NCBI GenBank assembly: GCA_938007935.1
Contig: CALLMD010000002.1
Coordinates: 17,923 to 81,922, forward strand
Direction: 5' to 3'
Source: an uncultured Hellea sp.
GTDB lineage: Bacteria; Pseudomonadota; Alphaproteobacteria; Caulobacterales; Maricaulaceae
DNA length: 64,000 nucleotides
The translations under genes were made by a program, and so were the position numbers. The notes beneath the pieces were generated by a model. It was not told where the DNA came from. It did not search any database and saw only the letters and a program-made list of their open reading frames with translations. Below, piece by piece: positions 34,592-44,117 of the stretch. Within the stretch, counting starts at the first letter, position 1. Each line of letters starts with the position of its first letter.

Positions 34592-37135
34592 ATGACAAAG
34601 AAAATGCTTATCGATGCCTCCCACCCGGAGGAAACACGCGTCGTGATAGTAGACGGCAACCGCGTTGAAGAACTCGATTTTGAAAGCCGCCATAAACGCC
34701 AAATAAGAGGCAATGTATATCTCGCCCGCGTCACGAGGGTCGAACCTTCACTTCAAGCCGCGTTCGTCGAATATGGCGGCAATCGTCACGGCTTCCTAGC
34801 CTTTAGTGAAATCCATCCGGATTATTATCAAATCCCTCATGAAGATAAGCTTGCCTTGCTCGAAGCCGAAGCGGCGGAAAACGCAGCAGCTCAGGATGAG
34901 GAGACTGATGACGAGTCTGAGGATGAGGTCGATGAAAATTTAGACCCAGATGCCGATGACGCGCATGACGAAGATGATGAAGAAGTTGCCGAAGAACAAG
35001 TCAAAGTCGCTTCGTCTCGCCGCCGCCGCCAATCCCGTCGCCGCTATAAAATTCAGGAAGTTATTAAGCGCGGTCAAATTCTTTTAATCCAAGCCGTTAA
35101 AGAAGAGCGCGGCAATAAGGGCGCAGCCCTAACAACTTATCTGTCATTGGCAGGGCGTTATTGCGTCTTAATGCCAAATACAGCTCGCGGCGGAGGTATA
35201 TCTCGTAAAATTTCTAATGGAGCAGACCGTAAACGCCTAAAATCTGTAATGAGCGAACTAGAGGTTGCTCCGGGCATGGGCGTCATTGTTCGAACCGCTG
35301 GTGCAAAACGCACCAAAGCGGAGATTAAACGCGACTATGAATATCTCTCTCGCCTCTGGGACGAAATCAGGGACACAACTTTGGCTTCTATTGCGCCTGC
35401 ACTTATTCATGAAGAAGGCAATTTGGTAAAACGGTCTATCCGTGATCTTTATAATAAGGACATTGAAGAGGTTCTTATTCAAGGAGAGGAAGCTTATAAA
35501 ACAGCCAAGGCCTTTATGAAGATGCTCATGCCGAGCCATGCAAAAAACGTTAAGCAATATAAGGACGATATTCCGCTTTATCTACGCTACAACGTAGAGC
35601 GTCAAATAGAAGACAGCCTTAAATCCGTCGTCCAGCTTAAATCAGGCGGCTACCTCGTTATTCATCCAACCGAAGCTCTTGTCTCTGTTGATGTTAACTC
35701 GGGACGATCAACGAAAGAACGCAATGTCGAACGCACAGCTTTAAAAACAAATACAGAAGCCGCTATTGAAGTTGCTCGTCAGATGCGTCTGCGAGACCTC
35801 GCAGGTCTGATTGTCATTGATTTCATCGATATGGACGAGCACAAAAATAACCGCGCCGTCGAGCGCGCGATGAAAGACGCTCTATCTCGTGATAGAGCCC
35901 GCGTACAAACAGCGCGTATTTCGCAATTTGGTTTAATGGAAATCTCACGCCAACGCCGCCGTCGTAGCCTTCTTGAAGGATCCACCGCGCATTGCGATCA
36001 CTGCGAAGGTGTCGGACGTAAACGCACCATCGAGTCTAGCGCTCTCGCGGCCATTCGCGCGGTCGAAGATATTGGCGTGCGCGGCCAAGCGAAACGTATA
36101 CGTTTAAAAGTGTCGGCCGATGTGGCCCTTTATATATTCAACGAGAAGCGTGACTTGCTTCAACATGTTGATGATACGTCAGGGCTTTTCACTGAACTTG
36201 TCGGTGATGAAGAACTCATACGTCCTAATTATGAAATTGAAGTCATTGAAAAAACTGAAGGTGATACTCCTGATCCCCTAGCAGAGATCGAGGCAGAATT
36301 CCGTAAGCAACGCCAGAAAGATCAGCGCGCACAAGAAAAGTCTCGCCGTAAGAAGAAAAAATCAGATGATCAAAGTGAAGAGGATGAAGATCGGCCAGAG
36401 TCCAAAGATTCTGACGATGAAGATCGGCCTAAGAAGCGCCGCCGCCGCAGAGGCCGCCGCGGCGGTCGCGGCAAAACTCGTGAGGAGCAATCCGAAAACA
36501 AAAGTGAGTCTTCTGAAGACACACCTTCCTCTGACGGAGACACAGATGAAAACACTTCTAACAAGAAGCCAAAACGTGGCCGTGGCCGCCGGAAAGCCCC
36601 AGGTAAAGACAGAGGGTCAAATGAGACAGAGGAGTCCACAGCGGCAGAAACAGAAACTGCCTCTGAAGAAACGAAACCAAAACGCAATCGGACAACACGT
36701 AAAGCCCCTGGCCGCACCAAGTCTTTAGACGAGTCACAAGCTGAGAATCTTGATGAGACAGCTAAAACTGCGAAACCTAAAAACCGACGGAAAGCTCCCG
36801 CTAAAAAATCTGCACCAGCAGAAGAGACAAAAAAGGCAAGCAAAGCTGGTCGTAAAAAAGCTGCAACCCGGAAAGCTCCAGCTAAGAAAGCTAAAGCTGA
36901 GGCTGAAGATGACGCGCCTGTAAAAACCAAGGCACGACGTAAAGCACCTCCAAAAAAGGCTGCGACTGCAAAAAAGGCGGCGCCTGCTAAAAAAGCTGCT
37001 CCTAAAAAAGCGGCAACAAAAAAGGCGCCAACGAAGAAAGCAAAAGACGAAGAAAGCAAAAGACGAAAAAGCCCCAGCTCAAGCCAAAACGGCGTCTCGC
37101 CGCAAAGCCCCAAGCAAAAAAGCGCCAGAAGCTGA
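34592..37135 (+). CDS. rne: ribonuclease E (C-terminally frameshifted)
   Basis: The 847-residue product opens with an S1 domain (KKMLIDASHPEETRVVIVDG; GNVYLARVTRVEPSLQAAFV) that holds a long acidic insert of the alphaproteobacterial type. The catalytic domain carries LVSVDVNSGRSTKERNVE near residue 365 and GLIVIDFIDMDEHKNN, with the magnesium Asp residues, and the zinc-link CDHCEG near 468. The tail is disordered, first acidic, then many KAPAKKA-like repeats. A 16-bp tandem duplication at 37032-37063 shifts the frame at about residue 819. The original tail lies at 37064-37418 in another frame. It should still cut RNA, because the catalytic core is intact. Confidence 0.93.
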   Translation: MTKKMLIDASHPEETRVVIVDGNRVEELDFESRHKRQIRGNVYLARVTRVEPSLQAAFVEYGGNRHGFLAFSEIHPDYYQIPHEDKLALLEAEAAENAAAQDEETDDESEDEVDENLDPDADDAHDEDDEEVAEEQVKVASSRRRRQSRRRYKIQEVIKRGQILLIQAVKEERGNKGAALTTYLSLAGRYCVLMPNTARGGGISRKISNGADRKRLKSVMSELEVAPGMGVIVRTAGAKRTKAEIKRDYEYLSRLWDEIRDTTLASIAPALIHEEGNLVKRSIRDLYNKDIEEVLIQGEEAYKTAKAFMKMLMPSHAKNVKQYKDDIPLYLRYNVERQIEDSLKSVVQLKSGGYLVIHPTEALVSVDVNSGRSTKERNVERTALKTNTEAAIEVARQMRLRDLAGLIVIDFIDMDEHKNNRAVERAMKDALSRDRARVQTARISQFGLMEISRQRRRRSLLEGSTAHCDHCEGVGRKRTIESSALAAIRAVEDIGVRGQAKRIRLKVSADVALYIFNEKRDLLQHVDDTSGLFTELVGDEELIRPNYEIEVIEKTEGDTPDPLAEIEAEFRKQRQKDQRAQEKSRRKKKKSDDQSEEDEDRPESKDSDDEDRPKKRRRRRGRRGGRGKTREEQSENKSESSEDTPSSDGDTDENTSNKKPKRGRGRRKAPGKDRGSNETEESTAAETETASEETKPKRNRTTRKAPGRTKSLDESQAENLDETAKTAKPKNRRKAPAKKSAPAEETKKASKAGRKKAATRKAPAKKAKAEAEDDAPVKTKARRKAPPKKAATAKKAAPAKKAAPKKAATKKAPTKKAKDEESKRRKSPSSSQNGVSPQSPKQKSARS
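37032..37063 (+). repeat. 16-bp tandem duplication in rne
   Basis: CGAAGAAAGCAAAAGA occurs twice head to tail (37032-37047, 37048-37063). Because 16 is not a multiple of three, reading shifts. Deleting one unit gives a 936-residue protein reading through to TAG at 37416-37418. Confidence 0.95.
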
Positions 37136-37418
37136 AGCTGAAACGCCTAAGGCAAAACGAAAGGCGCCAGCTAAAAAAGCAGCTCCTAAAGCAAAGAAAG
37201 CTGCTGAGGCCAAGAAAACGACAGCCCGTAGAAAAGCGCCGTCAAAACCCGAGCCAACTGATAATACGCCTGAAGCGCCAAGCAAGGCGGCTGAAAGTAA
37301 GGGCGCGAGAAGGAAAGCACCAGCGCGTAAGAGCGAAGCTGAAAACGATTCTAATGCCCCCTCTACGACAGAAAAGCCAAAGCGCCGCGGGTGGTTTGGT
37401 CGCCGTAAGAAAGACTAG
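37064..37418 (+). pseudogene. rne: displaced C-terminal tail of RNase E
   Basis: In the frame restored by removing one 16-bp unit, this stretch continues KAPAQAKTASRRKAPSKKAP... and ends PKRRGWFGRRKKD before TAG 37416-37418, 8 bp before the convergent MBL gene. Its uniform Lys/Ala/Pro composition matches the tail upstream. It is coding in style but out of frame with rne as sequenced. Confidence 0.85.
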
Positions 37419-37425
37419 TTTTACG

Positions 37426-38826
37426 CTACTGCGGGAGGCTGGCTTCAGTTTCCCGCAGGCGGTAATTTAACCAGTAAATTTCATAACTATTATTATGCGT
37501 GGACTTTGCCGTCTTTAATAGGCTTTCAAGAGCCAGCTTGCGTACTGATAAAGCGGGCGCATTATTGGGCTGAGCGCCAAGCACAATATCCAATAAGTGG
37601 AGCGCCTTTAAAGGTTCGCCCGCATCTACATAGCTACCAGCCTTTTCGGTTAATCTTAGCTCGTCGCCAGCCTCAACAATGTCTTTATAAACCGAACTGA
37701 CGGGTACACCGTATAGCTCCGTTGTTTTATCAAAGTGAAACCAAGTCGCATAATATTCCCAAATCGATTTGACCGCCCAAGAGACTTTGCCGTGTTCTTG
37801 AGGCAACGCTAATTCAGGCGGTAGCGTTATCTCTTGCATCAAAGTTTCAACCGTCTTGCCTGCATTCATGCCCTTAATTGTTGCGTCATGCACATAACGC
37901 GTAGCATCGCGCATTTTAATCAAGCCATCCATGATAAGCGTCTTATCCGTGACCGGATCTTTATGACTAGGTACAATCATTTCTGGACCCAGAGCGATAA
38001 TCGCGTCGAGGGAGTTTATATACTCAACAGGTTTTCTAATCTTCTCACCGCGCATAGTGAAAATATTTGGAAATTGCGGAAAAAGCGGACCAAAGAAGTC
38101 ACCGCTGAGCAGAGTCTTAGATTGCGGAAGCCAAAGCACGATATTATCAGCGCCCTCTGCGCCTGGCAGGGCCATGACTTCAAAATCTACGCCGCCTTGA
38201 GAAAAGCTATATGACTGCCCGTTATGTACGGTTATTGTCGGCTCAACACCACCATAGGCAATTAATCCAATGGTCGGCACTTTTTCAGGCATGAACGGGA
38301 AAAGTGTTCTATTTCGTCCCCAAAAATAATCTTGAAGTTCAGTCAGATAACGTTGCTCTTCACCAAATTCTACATGGGTAATAATTTCGGTTTTATCATC
38401 CTTCCAAAATTTTACGCCCCCCTGATGGTCAGCATGGGAATGAGAAACTATAATATGCGAAAGGTCCAAATCTGGAATCGCTGCTTTTAACGCCTTCATT
38501 TGTTTTGGGACCTGCGTTGCGAGCCCCGTATCGAACATGACATCCCCTGCATCCGTTTGAACAATATGGGCATTGGCGACACCCGTCGCCTGCCATAGGC
38601 CTTTTGATAGCTCCCTTGCTTCAATCGGAATATTAATGAAGTCAGCCGCGACCGACCCTTTGGCCTCGGGATTAGAGGTCATGCGCTTTACAGCAACATC
38701 AGAGATTTTACCTAATGCTTTAATTTGCGCAGATTTACGAGCGCTTTTTGACAGGCCAAATATAAGAGCAAAGCCAAGCGTTATCAGAAGTAACCCAAGC
38801 CCAATCCATTTAAGAATTTTACTCAT
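37426..38826 (-). CDS. MBL-fold alkylsulfatase-like enzyme with N-terminal membrane anchor
   Basis: The 466-residue protein has an N-terminal membrane segment (ILKWIGLGLLLITLGFALIF), then a metallo-beta-lactamase domain with SHSHADHQGG near residue 130 and a later LLSGDFFGPLFP. The C-terminal part has the alkylsulfatase dimerisation domain pattern RYVHDATIKGMNAGKTVE and WEYYATWFHFDKTTELYGVP. Known members hydrolyse primary alkyl sulfates. The start overlaps the sulfatase gene's end by 8 bp, so the two are one transcript. It may act in the periplasm. Confidence 0.82.
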   Translation of the reverse strand: MSKILKWIGLGLLLITLGFALIFGLSKSARKSAQIKALGKISDVAVKRMTSNPEAKGSVAADFINIPIEARELSKGLWQATGVANAHIVQTDAGDVMFDTGLATQVPKQMKALKAAIPDLDLSHIIVSHSHADHQGGVKFWKDDKTEIITHVEFGEEQRYLTELQDYFWGRNRTLFPFMPEKVPTIGLIAYGGVEPTITVHNGQSYSFSQGGVDFEVMALPGAEGADNIVLWLPQSKTLLSGDFFGPLFPQFPNIFTMRGEKIRKPVEYINSLDAIIALGPEMIVPSHKDPVTDKTLIMDGLIKMRDATRYVHDATIKGMNAGKTVETLMQEITLPPELALPQEHGKVSWAVKSIWEYYATWFHFDKTTELYGVPVSSVYKDIVEAGDELRLTEKAGSYVDAGEPLKALHLLDIVLGAQPNNAPALSVRKLALESLLKTAKSTHNNSYEIYWLNYRLRETEASLPQ

Positions 38827-40417
38827 ATGTAATCACGCCCTTATCAGTATGCCGCTTTTGCAAAATCTTGGCTCTCATACCAGAAACATAGGTATCATAC
38901 CCCTCCTCTTGAATTTGGTCTGCAGGCACAACAGTCTTGGCATAGTCCAAAGGCGCTCTCCACCCCGGATGGGGTGAGAGCGCAACACGCACGCCGTTAA
39001 TCGGATGCTTGGAACGCCATATACGAATTTTTTCAGCCATGCGTTTTACCTGAGCGGGATTTGATTGTGCAAGATTATTGGCCTCACCGGGGTCATTAGG
39101 TAAATCAAATAAAAAGTTTTCAACCTCAGTAGATTGCGATTGATGGTCAATGATTTGCACCAGCTTCCATTTCTCTTCCATGACCGAAAGATGATATTTA
39201 TTAAATATGGGCGAGTTCGACGCGAAATATAAATCACCAGAGCGAGGGTCTTCGCCGCTATTCATAATAGCGTCCCAACGTTTTTGACCATCCAGCTGCT
39301 TTGAACTGCCCATAGATATACCCGCAGCCTGAGTAAATGTTGGAAAAATATCAAGAACAGACACAACATCATCTGTTGAACTGCCCGCAACAATGTGTTC
39401 AGGCCAGCGCATCACCGCATTGACCCGAATACCGCCTTCGAATGTTTGAAGCTTTCCGCCGCGGTAAGGCCCATTATCCGCGCCAAAGGCTTCGAGCCCG
39501 CCATTGTCAGAAAAGAAAAAGATAAGCGTATTATCTGTCAAACCCTGCGCGTCTAACGTCTCCAATATCCGGCCTACAGCTTGATCAAGACTATCAACCA
39601 TCGCGGCATAGGTGCGTTTGGTAAAAGGCCTATTAGGCCTGCTTTTATATTTATCCTCAAGCGCTTTAGGGGCCTGCATGGGAGCATGGGGCGCGAGGAA
39701 TGGAACATACATAAAGAAGGGTTTATCGGGGTCACGTAGCTCCGTCAGATATCTAACTGACTCTTCCGCATGTACGTCAGTCGCATAGGTCTCAGGACGC
39801 TGCACCGACGCTCCATTTTCTTGTAAGTCATACCCCTTAGCAACGGTGTAATCGTAATAATCAACCTGCGTGTTCAGATGCCCAAAGAAATGATCAAACC
39901 CGCGCGATGTCGGCACAAGAGGCTCAAATGTATGCCCAAGATGCCATTTGCCAATCATCGCAGTTTGATATCCAGCTGCTTGAAAACTTTGCGGCATAAA
40001 ATGCTCTTCTGGTGAAACGCCGCCATTTTGCCAAGGCTGAAACCCCGCATATATTGTCCCGAGTTTCATGGGGTCACGTGCTGTCATCAAAGCTGACCGT
40101 GTCGGCGTACAAATAGGCATTGAATAAAAGCGGTTAAGGGTCAGGCCCTCACGGGCAAGGCGGTCAATATGGGGCGTCTCAATATCACTTCCGCGAAACC
40201 CAAGATCAGCCCAGCCCAGATCATCAGCGAGGAGAATTATTATATTGGGTTTAGAGTATGATGATACGGACTTAATTAGGGGCGTTTGCGTAGTTTCAGT
40301 TTGCACAGTATTTTGAACTTCTTTAAGCTCATTTGATGACGTTTCAACTTGGCAGGCTGACAAAGCTAGCGCCCCGCCAATGACAGTCGTTAGGTGAAAA
40401 CACTTAACTGTCTGCAT
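38819..40417 (-). CDS. arylsulfatase-family lipoprotein
   Basis: This 532-residue sulfatase begins with a lipoprotein signal (GGALALSAC, lipobox LSAC). The metal-binding LLADDLGWADLG and the formylglycine signature CTPTRS (Cys about residue 100) are intact, with GKWHLGH and FFFSDNGGLEAFGADNGPYRGGK later. The Cys type needs a formylglycine-generating enzyme, which is not in the window. The family hydrolyses sulfate esters. A GAGGGA precedes the ATG. A terminator separates it from the TonB receptor upstream. Confidence 0.88.
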   Translation of the reverse strand: MQTVKCFHLTTVIGGALALSACQVETSSNELKEVQNTVQTETTQTPLIKSVSSYSKPNIIILLADDLGWADLGFRGSDIETPHIDRLAREGLTLNRFYSMPICTPTRSALMTARDPMKLGTIYAGFQPWQNGGVSPEEHFMPQSFQAAGYQTAMIGKWHLGHTFEPLVPTSRGFDHFFGHLNTQVDYYDYTVAKGYDLQENGASVQRPETYATDVHAEESVRYLTELRDPDKPFFMYVPFLAPHAPMQAPKALEDKYKSRPNRPFTKRTYAAMVDSLDQAVGRILETLDAQGLTDNTLIFFFSDNGGLEAFGADNGPYRGGKLQTFEGGIRVNAVMRWPEHIVAGSSTDDVVSVLDIFPTFTQAAGISMGSSKQLDGQKRWDAIMNSGEDPRSGDLYFASNSPIFNKYHLSVMEEKWKLVQIIDHQSQSTEVENFLFDLPNDPGEANNLAQSNPAQVKRMAEKIRIWRSKHPINGVRVALSPHPGWRAPLDYAKTVVPADQIQEEGYDTYVSGMRAKILQKRHTDKGVITYE

Positions 40418-40439
40418 AAATTCCCTCTTTATTTATCGT

Positions 40440-40489
40440 AAAAAAAAGCCGCTCTGAACACTTGCCATTGCAAATAGTTCAGAGCGGCT
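40440..40489 (-). terminator. strong Rho-independent terminator between receptor and sulfatase
   Basis: On the minus strand a perfect 13-bp stem (AGCCGCTCTGAAC, 40489-40477, pairing with 40459-40447) has a 17-nt loop and is followed by 8 T (40447-40440). It lies 28 bp after the receptor stop and 22 bp before the sulfatase ATG. Confidence 0.93.
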
Positions 40490-40517
40490 CTGTGCCCCAA
40501 CTCCCCTTCGAGTTAGA

Positions 40518-43121
40518 TTAGAATTTAATACCCAGAGATGCGCCGTAACTACGTGGCTGCCCAAAAACTTGTGTGCGGTACGCAAATGTTTCAAACGGAA
40601 GACTATCAATGAGGTATTCTTCATCAAATATATTTGTTCCCCATAGAGCAACAGTTGCTGTATTACCATTAGCCATATCAAAATTATAACCTACGCGCCC
40701 ATTCACAAGATCTACGGCAGGCAAACGCAAGTCGTTAGCTGGAATAGCAAGAACATCATCTTTATGACTATAACTGACATTTCCGAAGAACCCATTATCA
40801 CCATCATAGTTTACTGATAGTAGATATGAGTTCTTTGGTGTGCCTTGAAGCTCTTCTCGAGAAGATGGATCAATTAGACCTGTAAAGGGGTTAGTAATTT
40901 CTCCCGCAGTCCCATCGATATAGGAATAGCTACCTGTTAGTGTGAGTTCTTCTGTGAGCGCGAACTGACCATCAAATTCGACACCATAGATTTCATCATC
41001 AACATTCACAATAACGCGCTCAGTGGCAATTAAAGGATTGGTTCCCAAAGTGTTTTGCTTATCTTTGAAGTCATAATAAAAGCCCGAAACATTCAAACGA
41101 AGTCTATCGCCAAAATCGCCTTTAAAGCCGAGCTCATAGGCTGTGTTACTTTCTGAACCGAACACAAAATCAGCACCCGCTGACTGACCTGGCAAACGTA
41201 CCGCAGACGCCGTTTGGTTAAAACCACCTGAGCGGAAGCTTTCTTTATAGCTGGCATAAACCATTACATCATCATTAAGATCATATTCCAGCGTCAATGA
41301 TGGATCTAAAACTGAGTCATCAAAAGATGCCGTATTTGGAAGTATTGTATTTCCAGTGAGCGTAATATTATCATTGAAGAAAACCGACTTTGTTTGCCCT
41401 TGACCATCCTTGCTTTCATCAGAATAACGAAGGCCACCTGTAATGCGGAAATCATCTGTCAGATGCCAAGTTGCTTGCCCATAGAGCGCAAAAGCTGTGG
41501 TATCAATGAATAGGTCATTCGTAGTCGTCTGTCGGGCCGCATCTAATGCAACCGACAGTGTCGGCAAACAGAAATTATTAGCAGGCATTGGAGTCATACC
41601 TGTTTGCTGACAAGTTGTCCCATTTCCAACGATTTGGCTAACAAGAGGAAAGGCTTGTGGCGCGAGAGGTCCCCGTAAAAAAGAAAGCAGAACACCCGCA
41701 GCAGGTATAGGGCCTTGAGCCGCAGGCGGAACACCTAATCCGCCCAAGAAACCTGTGATATTTGGCGCTGTCACGCGAGGATCAAATTGCCCAAGAACAA
41801 AAAGGTAATCATTCGCATTAGCAAAATTTTGCCCACCATTAATTCCCGTTTCTTCATCATAATAAAATGCACCGCCCGTAAACTCTAAGCGTCCATCGGC
41901 AAAATCACCATTATATGTCGCCTCAAAACTTGTTTGATTATGACCATCCAGAGAACTTGACCCTCCAGGCGGAGATAAAAACAGACCGCGATCTGGAATA
42001 GATCCATCAAATTGCGTTCCCAGATCAGGACGCAATGGCTGCCTAGCAGCACCAAAAGCAAACGGTAGCGCTCCTAGAGCTTGGTTGAATCCACCCGTAA
42101 TGGCATTAATGACACCCGGGTCAGCAGTTGGAATAAGCGTCACAAAACGTCTACTTTCAACCTCTCTATGTGCTGCTGTAAATTTAACATCATGTCCATC
42201 CGCGATATCCCAACGGACAATGGCTGACACGCCTTTGGATTCAAGATCACCTGATTCATTTTCAAAGCTGGTTGTTACTTCGTCTTGGCGTCCCGTGGCT
42301 GTTGTAATAGCGGGCCCAAAGAGTGGGTTATTTTCACCAAAACCTGTTAAAGATTGATAGAATAGAGGTTCTTTTTCTGTTTTGTTATAGTCGGCAGCAA
42401 ATTCCAGATTTAAACTGTCACCAACATCAAATCCGACCGCGCCGCGCAAGCCAAACTTTTTTTCGCCGCCAAAGTCAGTCCCAGGACCTGAGTTTTCGAC
42501 CCAGCCGTCACGATTAAGAATGAGACCAGAAAGACGAGCCGCTGCGCTTCCCCCCATAGGGATATTGACTGCACCCGAAAGCTTGGTGTGATTAAAGTTA
42601 CCATACTCAGCAGTTAGCTTTCCAGAAAATTCATCAGGGTCGGGACGCGCCGAAACAAGATTAATAGCGCCAGCGGTCGTATTACGCCCGTAAAGTGTAC
42701 CTTGCGGTCCTTTTAGCAATTCGACCCGAGCCAAGTCGGGCATATCAATCGCTAAACCCTGCGTTTTACCAAGATAAACACCATCCTGATATATGGCCAC
42801 GCGGCTATCTTGACCGACTTGCGGATCAAATGTCCCGATACCCCTAATACTTACTCGTACGCCATTAGGGTCAGCAGGGTTAGGTGTTACATAGACGCCA
42901 GGTGTAAACGTACCAAGATCTTCAATACCTTCAATTCGATTGTTTTCTATCGCCTCTAAATCAAAGGCCGCAATTGATACAGGTACGTCTTGCAGATTTT
43001 CAGATTTCTTTTGAGCCGTAACTACAATCTCATCAAGCTGTGCCATAGCTGGAGCGCTTATCGCTAAAATTGAGGTAGAAACTGCGAGAGCTGTGAGACC
43101 TTTGAGGGTTCTAGATGACAT
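40518..43121 (-). CDS. TonB-dependent outer-membrane receptor
   Basis: From ATG 43121 (preceded by AGGGGAA) this is an 867-residue receptor. A signal peptide ends at PAMAQ, then LDEIVVTAQKKSENLQDVPV begins the plug, with RVELLKGPQGTLYGRN late in the plug. The barrel ends in the aromatic LGIKF. VTAQKKSENLQDVPVSI is typical of alphaproteobacterial receptors for non-siderophore compounds. No siderophore genes are near; the adjacent sulfatases and SDRs suggest uptake of an organic sulfated or hydrophobic substrate. A possible operator lies about 150 bp upstream. An upstream ATG at 43217 is rejected. Confidence 0.92.
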   Translation of the reverse strand: MSSRTLKGLTALAVSTSILAISAPAMAQLDEIVVTAQKKSENLQDVPVSIAAFDLEAIENNRIEGIEDLGTFTPGVYVTPNPADPNGVRVSIRGIGTFDPQVGQDSRVAIYQDGVYLGKTQGLAIDMPDLARVELLKGPQGTLYGRNTTAGAINLVSARPDPDEFSGKLTAEYGNFNHTKLSGAVNIPMGGSAAARLSGLILNRDGWVENSGPGTDFGGEKKFGLRGAVGFDVGDSLNLEFAADYNKTEKEPLFYQSLTGFGENNPLFGPAITTATGRQDEVTTSFENESGDLESKGVSAIVRWDIADGHDVKFTAAHREVESRRFVTLIPTADPGVINAITGGFNQALGALPFAFGAARQPLRPDLGTQFDGSIPDRGLFLSPPGGSSSLDGHNQTSFEATYNGDFADGRLEFTGGAFYYDEETGINGGQNFANANDYLFVLGQFDPRVTAPNITGFLGGLGVPPAAQGPIPAAGVLLSFLRGPLAPQAFPLVSQIVGNGTTCQQTGMTPMPANNFCLPTLSVALDAARQTTTNDLFIDTTAFALYGQATWHLTDDFRITGGLRYSDESKDGQGQTKSVFFNDNITLTGNTILPNTASFDDSVLDPSLTLEYDLNDDVMVYASYKESFRSGGFNQTASAVRLPGQSAGADFVFGSESNTAYELGFKGDFGDRLRLNVSGFYYDFKDKQNTLGTNPLIATERVIVNVDDEIYGVEFDGQFALTEELTLTGSYSYIDGTAGEITNPFTGLIDPSSREELQGTPKNSYLLSVNYDGDNGFFGNVSYSHKDDVLAIPANDLRLPAVDLVNGRVGYNFDMANGNTATVALWGTNIFDEEYLIDSLPFETFAYRTQVFGQPRSYGASLGIKF

Positions 43122-43272
43122 TTGATAATTCCCCTTACGATGTGCGGCGGCCTTTTGACCGCTTATTAACTTAATATCTAAGCTATAAAAAAAAATGGCG
43201 CAATGCAGTAATCGCAAGAAAAATCGCTATAAATGCGCGTTTTGGCCTAAATTAGACCAAAAAATGTCATTT

Positions 43273-43302
43273 TGCGTAGCATAGTTGCATTTTTGTTACG
43301 CA
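43273..43302. promoter_or_regulatory. operator site 1: TGCGTA-N18-TACGCA
   Basis: TGCGTA (43273-43278) and TACGCA (43297-43302) form a perfect 6-bp inverted repeat with an 18-nt spacer. It lies about 150 bp upstream of the receptor start and 14 bp after the SDR stop. The same geometry recurs at 44118 and 44181. Confidence 0.7.
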
Positions 43303-43315
43303 TTTGACATGGGTT

Positions 43316-44080
43316 TTACAAACCGTAACCGCCAGCCACAGCAATCTGTTGTCCGGTAATATACGCGGCTTTATTTGAGGCGAGGAAAACGACTGCATGA
43401 CCGATTTCCTCTGGTTGGCCCCAACGTTTTAACGCCAAATTCTTTTGAACATCAGCCGTCCATGCTTCATCAAATACGCCCTGCTTTGATAATTCGAGGA
43501 ACATACCTGCTTCTATAACGCCTATTAAAACGGAATTAGCTCTTATCCCGTTTTTGCCTTCCTCGCGGGCAATGCCTTTAATCAGGCTTTCATTCGCCGC
43601 TTTGGGCGCAACAGAAAGGACATCTTTATCAGGCCAACTCAAGTCGCCTGCTGACCCTAGATGTATTATAGAGCCGCCTTCCCCTCTCATATGACGCGTG
43701 GCGCTTTGGGCAGCCTCGAAGAATCCGTGTACTTCGACGTCCACCGCTTTGCGCCATTGCGCGCGCGTTGTTTCAGCCACGAAGACTTGCTCTACCAAAG
43801 GGCCAGCGCCCCAAACTAAACTATGGAGCCGTCCATGATGGGCCACCGCAGCGTTAATCGCTTGATCGGCCGCGCCTTCAATCGTAACATCACATTGATG
43901 GGTACTGGCTTTACGCCCAAAGGCTTCGATTTCATCCTTCAACTCTGCAGCTTGTGTTTTTTTAGAATGCCAAACAATAGCGATATCACTGCCCGCGCGC
44001 GCTAATTCAACACAAACAACACGGCCAATTCCGCCTGTTGCGCCAAATATAATCGCAGCACCTTTTGGAAAACCCGACAT
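43316..44080 (-). CDS. short-chain dehydrogenase/reductase
   Basis: This 254-residue SDR has the N-terminal IIFGATGGIGRV nucleotide loop, a WGAG variant of the usual NNAG motif and the Ser of IIHLGSAG. The usual YxxxK position reads SVAPKAANESLIKG, where Tyr appears to be missing (APKAAN). Loss of the catalytic Tyr suggests a changed activity. It ends GQQIAVAGGYGL. It lies alone on the minus strand between the receptor and the divergent operon; two operator-like sites sit just upstream of its start. Confidence 0.8.
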   Translation of the reverse strand: MSGFPKGAAIIFGATGGIGRVVCVELARAGSDIAIVWHSKKTQAAELKDEIEAFGRKASTHQCDVTIEGAADQAINAAVAHHGRLHSLVWGAGPLVEQVFVAETTRAQWRKAVDVEVHGFFEAAQSATRHMRGEGGSIIHLGSAGDLSWPDKDVLSVAPKAANESLIKGIAREEGKNGIRANSVLIGVIEAGMFLELSKQGVFDEAWTADVQKNLALKRWGQPEEIGHAVVFLASNKAAYITGQQIAVAGGYGL

Positions 44081-44117
44081 TGCTTATCCCCTCTACGTAT
44101 CTTTCAAGAAATGAATT

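Noticed and set aside
34417..34668. 83-codon frame in the rne leader, overlapping the rne start
   Set aside because: It overlaps the RNase E start codon and S1 domain codons in another frame, shows no known family and has no clear ribosome site; probably a leader segment.
36370..37113. Long minus-strand frame within the rne tail, rich in Phe/Leu/Ser
   Set aside because: It mirrors the low-complexity Lys/Ala/Pro/Asp codons of RNase E on the opposite strand and has no independent signal.
43121..43217. Upstream ATG extension of the TonB receptor
   Set aside because: Adds 32 residues that would precede a normal signal peptide; the ATG at 43121 has a good AGGGGAA ribosome site.
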